Part shown: positions 1-5,064 of the stretch, in pieces | How the letters are laid out: each line of letters opens with the position of its first letter | Position numbering within the stretch: the stretch's first letter is position 1 | Origin: Candidatus Bathyarchaeota archaeon | GTDB lineage: Archaea > Thermoproteota > Bathyarchaeia > Bathyarchaeales > B26-1 | Assembly: GCA_003662645.1 (NCBI GenBank) | Contig: QMYL01000058.1 | Location: 1-6,435, forward strand | DNA: 6,435 nucleotides | Reading direction: 5' to 3' | Position numbers and translations under genes: made by a program | The notes under the pieces: generated by a model | Told to the model about the DNA's origin: nothing | Database searches by the model: none | The model's input: only the letters and a program-made list of their open reading frames with translations

Positions 1-297
1 AGGGCCCTGATAAAGGGTGGGTGGAAGTATATACGAAACTACTTCGAGCGGACTGAGGAGCTGTATAACCTCGAGAGGGACCCGATGGAGGTCCAGAACC
101 TATCGTTTAGGGAGCCCGAAGTGACCAAGACCATGAGGGAGGAGCTCTCCAGGCGGGTTGAGGAAGGGCTGAGCGGGAGACCTGACCCCATGTGGACCCA
201 AGTGGCTAGGTGGGCCGAGAATTGGGTTAGGAGGTTCGGCAGGCACTTCTTCGACCTTAGACCGAAGCCGACGATAATCCACGGGGTCGACGATTAG
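1..297 (+). CDS. Sulfatase-family protein, C-terminal end (partial)
   Basis: Frame 1 is open from the first base and stops at TAG 295-297, giving the last 98 residues of a longer protein. Residues 4-28 contain IKGGWKYIRNYF followed by TEELYNLERDP. This is the usual C-terminal pattern of the arylsulfatase/sulfatase superfamily, where a 'KYI..' strand precedes an 'ELYDLxxDPxExxNL' element. The catalytic Cys/Ser (formylglycine) site and the metal ligands lie upstream of the window, so activity and substrate cannot be judged. The tail after residue 40 is rich in Arg and Trp, and I recognise no motif in it. The family hydrolyses sulfate esters; some relatives act on phosphate or phosphonate esters. 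The next gene starts 85 bases downstream behind its own promoter-like sequence, so the two need not be cotranscribed. The superfamily call is fairly safe; the substrate is unknown. Confidence 0.75.
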   Translation, partial: RALIKGGWKYIRNYFERTEELYNLERDPMEVQNLSFREPEVTKTMREELSRRVEEGLSGRPDPMWTQVARWAENWVRRFGRHFFDLRPKPTIIHGVDD

Positions 298-333
298 CCG
301 TTGGATGACCGAAACCGTAAAAGACTCCTTCCG

Positions 334-356
334 ATTCTTAGTATATGCATAAGAAT
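334..356. promoter_or_regulatory. Inverted repeat overlapping the putative TATA box of adk
   Basis: ATTCTTA (334-340) and TAAGAAT (350-356) are perfect inverted copies separated by nine bases. The left arm and spacer include a TATA-like TTAGTATAT (338-346), about 40 bases upstream of the adk ATG. An archaeal TATA box there would put transcription start near 370. The repeat could be an operator for a dimeric repressor, or a chance feature of an AT-rich promoter. The eight bases GATTCTTA (333-340) also occur on the minus strand at 4975-4982, upstream of the radical SAM gene. Confidence 0.35.
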
Positions 357-370
357 GTAATTGAAGGGCT

Positions 371-375
371 GGAGG
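371..375 (+). promoter_or_regulatory. Ribosome-binding site of adk
   Basis: GGAGG ends seven bases before the ATG at 383, an ideal Shine-Dalgarno spacing. It supports 383 as the start of adenylate kinase. Confidence 0.7.
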
Positions 376-382
376 ACGGGAC

Positions 383-1036
383 ATGAGGGTTGTGCTTCTC
401 GGCCCGCCTGGGGCTGGTAAGGGAACCTATGCTTCTAGGTTGAAGAGGAGGCTGGGGATACCGCACATCTCGACTGGTGATATGGTTAGGGATGAGATAA
501 AGGCCGAAACTGAGCTTGGGAGAACCCTTAAGGAGTATGCCGATGAGGGGAGGCTCGTCCCAGATGAGATAATCATAAACCTACTGCGGAGAAGGTTGGA
601 GGAACCCGACTGCAAAGGCGGCTTCATACTGGACGGCTTCCCCAGAACGATACCGCAAGCTGAGGCTCTAGACAAGATAACTGAGATAGATGTGGTCATA
701 AACCTGAATGTCCCCGATGATGTAATCGTGCAGAGGCTCTCAAATAGGCTCGTATGTAGAAGATGCGGGGCCATATATAACCGCCTAACGCTAAAACCCA
801 AGAGGGATATGATCTGTGACATCTGCGGTGGAGAACTGTACACCAGAGAGGACGATAAACCCGAGGTTATTAGGGAGCGCCTAAGGGTTTACAGGGAGAG
901 AACCCAACCGCTCATAGACTACTACCGGAGGCGGGGCGTGCTCAGGGACGTACACTGCAACGACCCAACCATAGACCCTGAGATAGTGGTCGACGAGATA
1001 ATCTCGATAATAAAGAGGGAGACTGAGAAGACATAG
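383..1036 (+). CDS. adk: Adenylate kinase, long form with zinc-ribbon LID
   Basis: Cytosolic enzyme interconverting ATP + AMP and 2 ADP, which keeps adenylate pools balanced. The 217-residue protein has the P-loop GPPGAGKGT (7-15), the AMP-binding STGDMVRDEI segment (30-39), DGFPRT (84-89), and a LID domain with CxxC pairs at C125/C128 and C145/C148. The four cysteines should bind structural zinc, as in Gram-positive and thermophile enzymes. The length is normal for the long form. This is the type common in bacteria; many archaea instead use a distinct AdkA family, so the long form with zinc is worth noting but is known in archaea. The start is set by the ATG with an RBS seven bases upstream and by the canonical MRVVLLGPPG opening. 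The TAG stop (1034-1036) overlaps the Shine-Dalgarno sequence of the next gene, suggesting one transcript and coupled translation. Confidence 0.96.
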   Translation: MRVVLLGPPGAGKGTYASRLKRRLGIPHISTGDMVRDEIKAETELGRTLKEYADEGRLVPDEIIINLLRRRLEEPDCKGGFILDGFPRTIPQAEALDKITEIDVVINLNVPDDVIVQRLSNRLVCRRCGAIYNRLTLKPKRDMICDICGGELYTREDDKPEVIRERLRVYRERTQPLIDYYRRRGVLRDVHCNDPTIDPEIVVDEIISIIKRETEKT

Positions 1037-1040
1037 GAGG
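1036..1040 (+). promoter_or_regulatory. Ribosome-binding site of mtrH, overlapping the adk stop
   Basis: TAGGAGG at 1034-1040 combines the adk stop codon with a strong GGAGG. The GGAGG ends nine bases before CTG 1050, a usable spacing. No ATG, GTG or TTG lies in the mtrH frame between the upstream in-frame stop (TAA 1011-1013) and codon 64, so this site is the main sequence evidence that translation begins at CTG 1050. Confidence 0.6.
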
Positions 1041-1049
1041 CGTACAACC

Positions 1050-1967
1050 CTGTTCAAGTTCGGTAGGGAACAGAGGGTTCTGGAGATAGGGGGAGTCAAG
1101 GTAGGAGGCCAACCAGGTGAACTCCCAACTGTCCTAATAGGGAGCATCTTCCATGAAGGGCACAAGATAGTTAAGGATAGGAGAAAGGGGATCTTCGACA
1201 GGAGAAGGGCTGAACACCTGATAAGGGTCCAGGAGGAGATGTCGGAGAAGACGGGGATCCCATGCATGGTCGATGTGGTCGCGGAGAGCCCGGATGTGCT
1301 CATCAAGTACCTCGACTTTGTGGCCGACGTCACTCCATCACCCCTCCTAATAAACGGTCCAAGTATGGATGTCCGTGTGGAGGCATCCAAGTATGCTGTT
1401 GAGGTTGGACTCCAGGATAGGGTGGTCTACAACTCGATAAACTATACACTGAACGATAGGGAGATTGAGGCCATAAGGGAGACCGGGATAAAGTCCGCCA
1501 TAATACAAGCCTTCAACCCCATGGATCCGAGACCGAGGGGGATGATAACGATCCTGAAGGGATCCGGGGGGAAGGTGGGGCTCCTTGAAGGTGCTGCAAA
1601 GGCTGGCATAGAGAAGCCCCTAATCCTAACCCCGGTCTTAGACGTCCCAAGTATAGGCTTCAGCGCCCACGGGATAAGGCTGGCCAAGGAGGAGTTTGGA
1701 CTCCCGGCCGGAACCGCCCCGGTGGGGGTCGTTGGACGCTGGGATAAGGTTCAAGCCTTGAGTGAATACGGTAAACTCATCTGTAGGGCTGGTGCAGCCG
1801 CCTTCATCCAGGCGGCTGGTTCAGACTTCATAATCTATGGTTCCCTAGCCAAGGCTAGGACTATATTCCCCGTCTGCGCCATGGTGGACGCAATCCTCGC
1901 CTACAACGCTAGGAGCCTCGGTGTAAGGACCCTAACGAGGGAGCATCCGCTATACAAGATATTCTAG
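1050..1967 (+). CDS. mtrH: MtrH-family methyl-tetrahydropterin methyltransferase, apparent CTG start
   Basis: This is a homologue of subunit H of N5-methyl-tetrahydromethanopterin:coenzyme M methyltransferase. In methanogens MtrH is the cytosolic TIM-barrel subunit that moves the methyl group from methyl-H4MPT to the corrinoid of MtrA. Conserved stretches include FKFGREQ..LEIGGVKVGG, GQPGELPTVLIGSIF, GHKIVKDRRKGIFD, YNSIN, IIQAFNP, KPLILTPVLDVP, DFIIYG and HPLYKIF at the end. The 305 residues match the roughly 310 of the family. The family usually opens with 'MFKF', which here reads CTG TTC AAG TTC; the first conventional start in frame is ATG 1239, which would delete 63 conserved residues. 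No other mtr subunit gene is next to it, so it may be a stand-alone MtrH as reported in non-methanogenic archaea. The usual 'DSTS' element (recalled from methanogen proteins) reads NGPS at 102-105, so substrate or mechanism may have drifted. Family membership is clear; partner and physiological role are not. Confidence 0.88.
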   Translation: MFKFGREQRVLEIGGVKVGGQPGELPTVLIGSIFHEGHKIVKDRRKGIFDRRRAEHLIRVQEEMSEKTGIPCMVDVVAESPDVLIKYLDFVADVTPSPLLINGPSMDVRVEASKYAVEVGLQDRVVYNSINYTLNDREIEAIRETGIKSAIIQAFNPMDPRPRGMITILKGSGGKVGLLEGAAKAGIEKPLILTPVLDVPSIGFSAHGIRLAKEEFGLPAGTAPVGVVGRWDKVQALSEYGKLICRAGAAAFIQAAGSDFIIYGSLAKARTIFPVCAMVDAILAYNARSLGVRTLTREHPLYKIF

Positions 1968-2042
1968 GATGGTGGGATCGGCGGGCTGGAACGCTGGTGC
2001 ATATCCACTTTAGTTGCGATTTCCAGTTAATTGTTTAGATAT

Positions 2043-2092
2043 GTCTGTATTCTCTATCCTTCATCTTTATTTACCAAATACCTCTTCTTCGT
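2043..2092 (+). terminator. Pyrimidine-rich stretch, possible terminator after adk-mtrH
   Basis: The 184-base spacer 1968-2151 is visibly more AT-rich than the flanking genes, and this part is dominated by T and C with several short T runs. Archaeal termination commonly relies on U-rich RNA without a hairpin, so it may end the adk-mtrH transcript. I see no RNA gene in the spacer. The promoter of coaD should also lie in it, perhaps at the A-rich stretches around 2107-2132, but no single TATA box stands out. Confidence 0.3.
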
Positions 2093-2151
2093 CATCGGAG
2101 CGATGTGAAAACTTAAGGTCTCGAAAAAGTATCGGGAGTATAAAGCGGAAG

Positions 2152-2631
2152 ATGAAGAGGTTCAAGGTTGTGGCCGTCGGCGGAACCTTCGATGAACTCC
2201 ATAAGGGCCATAGGGCGCTCTTGGCTAGGGCCTTCGAGGTCGGTGAGACCGTGCTTATAGGGCTCTGCACAGACAGCCTCGCCAAGAGGTTGAGGAAGAA
2301 CCATAAGGTAGCGTCTTATGAGGAGAGGCTGGGAGAGTTGATGTGCTTCCTCAAGGATAGGGGGCTTACAAACCGCGCGAGGATAATCCCCTTAAACGAC
2401 CCCTATGGTCCGTCCATCTCGGATGGGGAGATGGAGGCGTTGGTCGTCAGCAGGGAGACGGAACCACGCGCCCATGAGATAAACAGGATAAGGAGGGATA
2501 GGGGCCTCAAGCCCTTAGAGGTTATAGTCATAGATATGGTTCCGGCTGAGGATCGGATACCCATATCAACGACTAGGATAAAGAGGGGAGAGATAGATCG
2601 GGAGGGGCGCCTACTGAAGCCCAAGGGCTGA
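2152..2631 (+). CDS. coaD: Archaeal-type pantetheine-phosphate adenylyltransferase
   Basis: It transfers AMP from ATP to 4'-phosphopantetheine to make dephospho-CoA, the penultimate step of coenzyme A synthesis, in the cytosol. The 159-residue protein is a single nucleotidyltransferase (HIGH-superfamily) domain: GGTFDELHKGH (10-20) carries the HxGH motif, NDPYGPS lies at 82-88, VSRET at 99-103, and ISTTRI (138-143) is the ATP-binding signature. Its length and the NDPYGP and VSRET elements fit the archaeal/eukaryotic-type enzyme, not the bacterial CoaD. The start is ATG 2152 because MKRFKVVAVGGTFD is the normal opening. The frame stays open back to a TTG at 2014, but that stretch is low-complexity and unlike the family. 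TGA 2629-2631 falls at a natural end, so UGA works as a stop here. It is probably transcribed on its own. Confidence 0.93.
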   Translation: MKRFKVVAVGGTFDELHKGHRALLARAFEVGETVLIGLCTDSLAKRLRKNHKVASYEERLGELMCFLKDRGLTNRARIIPLNDPYGPSISDGEMEALVVSRETEPRAHEINRIRRDRGLKPLEVIVIDMVPAEDRIPISTTRIKRGEIDREGRLLKPKG

Positions 2632-2653
2632 GGATACCCCACACCCCATGGAA

Positions 2654-2669
2654 TTTTAAACTTTTAAAC
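2654..2669 (+). promoter_or_regulatory. TATA-box promoter of the DUF763 gene, tandem TTTTAAAC
   Basis: TTTTAAAC occurs twice back to back (2654-2661 and 2662-2669) in the spacer between coaD and the DUF763 gene. The second copy lies about 35 bases upstream of ATG 2703, so transcription would begin near 2690 with a very short leader. GGTG at 2690-2693 is nine bases before the ATG and could pair with the 16S rRNA 3' end. Confidence 0.6.
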
Positions 2670-2702
2670 CGAGCATCTACCTTCATTATGGTGTAGAGCT
2701 GA

Positions 2703-3845
2703 ATGGTCATGGAGCGAACCGGCTTCGCGGACCTCCCCCTCCACACAGGTAAGGCACCCCAGTGGCTAGTCAGGCGCATGATCAAGCTGGCGAGGGGGAT
2801 AACCCTAATAATCATAGACGAGTATGGACGTAAGGAGCTTCTCAGGAGGATATCAGACCCTTACTGGTTCCAAGCCTTCGGCTGCGTCTTGGGTTATGAC
2901 TGGCACTCCTCCGGCGTCACAACGGTTGTGACCGGGGTCTTGAAGAACGCCCTAAGCCATGAGGAGCACGGCGTCGTCGTATGCGGCGGGAAGGGTAAGG
3001 CCTCGATGAGGACGCCGGAGGAGATAAGCCAGGTCGGCGAGAAGTTTAACCTCCCAACCGATGAGGTTGAGAGGCTAATCTACGCAAGCCGCATGAGCGC
3101 AAAGGTCGACAACACAGCCATTCAAGCGGGCTACCCACTCTACCACCACGCCTTCTTCATAACGGAGGATGGGGATTGGGCCGTCATACAGCAGGGTATG
3201 AACGTTAGGGACCGGACAGCCAGAAGGTATCACTGGTTATCGGATGGTGTTGAGAGCTTCGTCGTTGAGCCGCATGAGGCGATAGTGGGCAACCTCAGAA
3301 GGAAGCTCGTCCTAGATATGACCGCCATGAGGAGTGAAGGATGCAGAAGGGTTTCAGTGGACCTTGCGAAGGAGGATCCGAAGAGAGTCGGCAGGCTGCT
3401 CAAGTCGATCCGTCCAGCATACCAGAGAACCCTGCAGGAGTGGGTGCCTGACAGGGGAGAGACACCCATCAGGAGCTACATATCCGAGTATCTATACATG
3501 CCCAGGAGGATAAACTGGGAAGCCCTGAAGAGGGCCTACGAGTTCCAGCCCAGAAACTACGAGGAGCTCCTGAGCATAAGGGGGATTGGACCGGCGACCG
3601 TTAGGGGCTTAGCCCTAATATCCGAATTGATATATGGGGAGAAACCGAGCTGGAGGGACCCTGTCAAGTACTCCTTCGCCTATGGGGGGAAGGATGGCGT
3701 CCCATTCCCCGTTGACAGGAAGGCTATGGATAGGTCGATAGGGATACTTATAGAGGCGATCGAGAATGCACGCCTAGGAGACAGGGAGAAGCTGAAGGCT
3801 CTACAGAGGTTGAGGCGGTTCGTACCTAAGGGCGTGAAAACTTAG
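2703..3845 (+). CDS. DUF763 domain protein with C-terminal helix-hairpin-helix-like motif
   Basis: A 380-residue protein recognised as the DUF763 family, which is found in archaea and some thermophilic bacteria and has no established function. Family hallmarks are RTGFADLPLHTGKAPQWL (5-22), DPYWFQAFGCVLGYDW (52-67) continuing into HSSGVTT, GVVVCGGKGKAS (90-101), and a segment rich in conserved polar residues, SAKVDNTAIQAGYPLYHHAF (132-151), followed by DGDWAVIQQGMN. Residues 289-305 (LLSIRGIGPATVRGLAL) look like a helix-hairpin-helix, a motif that usually contacts nucleic acid backbones. The conserved His, Asp, Lys and Asn residues suggest an enzyme, and the HhH suggests a DNA or RNA substrate, but that is inference. 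ATG 2709 is an alternative start two codons in. The gene has its own TATA box and ends seven bases before the end of the convergent radical SAM gene. Confidence 0.88.
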   Translation: MVMERTGFADLPLHTGKAPQWLVRRMIKLARGITLIIIDEYGRKELLRRISDPYWFQAFGCVLGYDWHSSGVTTVVTGVLKNALSHEEHGVVVCGGKGKASMRTPEEISQVGEKFNLPTDEVERLIYASRMSAKVDNTAIQAGYPLYHHAFFITEDGDWAVIQQGMNVRDRTARRYHWLSDGVESFVVEPHEAIVGNLRRKLVLDMTAMRSEGCRRVSVDLAKEDPKRVGRLLKSIRPAYQRTLQEWVPDRGETPIRSYISEYLYMPRRINWEALKRAYEFQPRNYEELLSIRGIGPATVRGLALISELIYGEKPSWRDPVKYSFAYGGKDGVPFPVDRKAMDRSIGILIEAIENARLGDREKLKALQRLRRFVPKGVKT

Positions 3846-3852
3846 GGCTGCA

Positions 3853-4944
3853 TCAAGTTATGAAGTTCGTCAATCCAGCCTCCTCAGCTATCTCTACCGC
3901 CCTCTCCATCTCGCTCCTTATGAGCCTCCTCTGGAGTTCAGGTATCTCGTGGGCCCTCCACTCAGGCCTATACTGGAACATGATGTTGGTTCGGACATCC
4001 CTCCCAAGGTTCTCAGCTATCCAGTTCAATATTATTTTCGTACAGCACTCTAGGTGGCCCGGCAGCACCAAGACCCTAATTATGAGCTCCCCGTACTTCT
4101 TCCCATATAGGTGGTTCCTCGTGCAGGCCTCCCAGTAGTGGGGGGCATCCGATATCCTCTCGGCGCACCTGTTTGAGCCGTACTTGAAGTCGAGCAGGTA
4201 GATATCTGCAAAGCCGGCTAGGAGCTTCGCTGTCTCCTCGCTGTAGTAGGAGTTCGAGTTCCAGACGACCGGGACGTTCACATCAACATACTTGAAGGTC
4301 TCAAGCCACTGCTGGCGCCATGGTGTGGGCTCGCCACCAACCAAGTTGACGTTCCGGCAGCCAGCCTTCCTCAGCCTCTCAACAGCTCTAGCCAGCCTCT
4401 CAGTTGTGTAGGTCTCACCCTCCTCATACCACTGGGATATCGACCAGTTCTGGCAGTGGAGGCACCTCATCGTGCAGCCCATCGTGAAGATCGTTCCGGA
4501 TGGGACGAGCTCCGGCTCCTCACCCATATGCTCAAACATCGATGAGACCTCTATCTTTCGGCCGCACCTGCAGTAGCCGAGTTCCCCCTCTAGGCGGTTT
4601 ACCCCGCACCTCCTTGTGCAGAAGTGGCAGGCTTCAAGTATCCTCTCGGCTATTGTTATCTTCAGGTCTAGGTATGAACTCTCCGGTCTGTCCGGTTCAT
4701 CAAGCTTAACACTCCGGTCGTCTATCTTTTCCTGTCAGTTGTAGAACTCCTCGGTGAGTTCTTCGTGTATCTTCCACAGCTCCCTCGTGGTCATGTCCGG
4801 TTCGAAGTCAGCCTTGAGCCTCTTCGCTATCTGGAACTTTGCCGGTTTATCGTTCTCCATAACTGCAAAGTACCTGGATAGGCTGGCCCTAGCCCTCTTG
4901 TCGCTCAGTACGGCTACGGCGTCTGGTCTCAGAAGGCGCCACAT
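3853..4944 (-). CDS. Radical SAM protein, PflX/COG1313 type, interrupted by an in-frame UGA
   Basis: Read in one frame from ATG 4944 this gives 363 codons before the final TGA, one of which is an internal UGA at 4735-4737 (codon 70). The N-terminal part (RYFAVMENDKPAKFQIAKRL, then LWKIHEELTEEF) and the part after the UGA both match uncharacterised Fe-S proteins related to pyruvate formate-lyase activase. A cysteine cluster CHFCTRRCGVNR..GELGYC follows. The radical SAM CxxxCxxC is C157, C161, C164 and should bind the [4Fe-4S] cluster that cleaves S-adenosylmethionine; VPSGTIF precedes it and the SAM-binding GGEPT is at 203-207. About 360 residues is normal for the family. A mechanical annotation would give two pieces, 4735-4953 and 3853-4539, the second missing the cysteine cluster. 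TTG 4953 and GTG 4947 are alternative starts. The target protein or substrate is unknown. It may be a recent pseudogene, a sequencing error or a readthrough gene. Confidence 0.85.
4735..4737 (-). other. In-frame UGA inside the radical SAM gene
   Basis: The forward bases TCA read TGA on the minus strand, between ...EELTEEFYN and QEKIDDRS.... The reading frame is the same on both sides and no other stop occurs over the 1.1 kb. The codon falls in a linker between the N-terminal region and the cysteine cluster, not at a cluster cysteine. The next base is C, a context often described as leaky. A single-base change from AGA, CGA, GGA or TGG would explain it. Confidence 0.85.
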
Positions 4945-4973
4945 CACGATCAAGAGATAAGAGGGCTAATTGG

Positions 4974-4986
4974 ATAAGAATCTTAC
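4974..4986 (-). promoter_or_regulatory. Possible promoter element of the radical SAM gene with a short palindrome
   Basis: TAAGA-A-TCTTA (4975-4985) is an 11-base palindrome about 30-40 bases upstream of ATG 4944 on the minus strand, the right distance for a TATA/BRE region of a leaderless or nearly leaderless transcript. On the minus strand it contains GATTCTTA, also present upstream of adk. Confidence 0.3.
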
Positions 4987-5017
4987 CCTCAAGCCACGGT
5001 TGTTCCGTTGCCAAAGA

Positions 5018-5025
5018 TTAATAAG
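5018..5025 (+). promoter_or_regulatory. Putative TATA box of the UroD-superfamily gene
   Basis: TTAATAAG lies about 43 bases upstream of ATG 5065 in the divergent intergenic region. It would place transcription start near 5048 with a leader under 20 bases. No strong Shine-Dalgarno sequence precedes the start. Confidence 0.4.
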
Positions 5026-5064
5026 CTAACCGTTCGTCAGAATAATTGAAGTTGTTAGGGATGT

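Noticed and set aside
100..384. Minus-strand open frame opposite the sulfatase end
   Set aside because: It lies antisense to a recognisable sulfatase C-terminus and has no family-like sequence.
427..843. Minus-strand open frame inside adk
   Set aside because: Shadow of a fully recognised adenylate kinase.
881..1390. Minus-strand open frame across the adk-mtrH junction
   Set aside because: Antisense to two conserved genes, with no recognisable domain. Considered because it covers the junction where the mtrH start is unusual, but it does not explain it.
2014..2151. N-terminal extension of CoaD from TTG 2014
   Set aside because: The 46 extra residues are low-complexity (serine run, Arg/Lys-rich) and unlike the family, which starts at MKRFKVVAVGGTFD. 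The stretch is AT-rich spacer.
4500..4709. Plus-strand 69-residue frame opposite the radical SAM gene
   Set aside because: The opposite strand encodes the conserved cysteine cluster, so this is a shadow frame.
4650..4734. Selenocysteine insertion with a nearby SECIS element
   Set aside because: The UGA is in a linker, not at a redox or cluster cysteine. I could not identify a convincing hairpin by eye, and archaeal SECIS elements usually lie in untranslated regions. Not excluded, but unsupported.
4735..4737. Pyrrolysine or general UGA reassignment as explanation of the internal stop
   Set aside because: Pyrrolysine uses UAG, not UGA. UGA sits at natural protein ends at 2629-2631, 3853-3855 and 6200-6202, so it appears to work as a stop.
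1..4953. Sulfatase plus radical SAM protein as a sulfatase and its maturase
   Set aside because: Anaerobic sulfatase maturases carry a SPASM domain and differ in sequence. This radical SAM protein is of the PflX/COG1313 type, and the genes are far apart and not in one operon.
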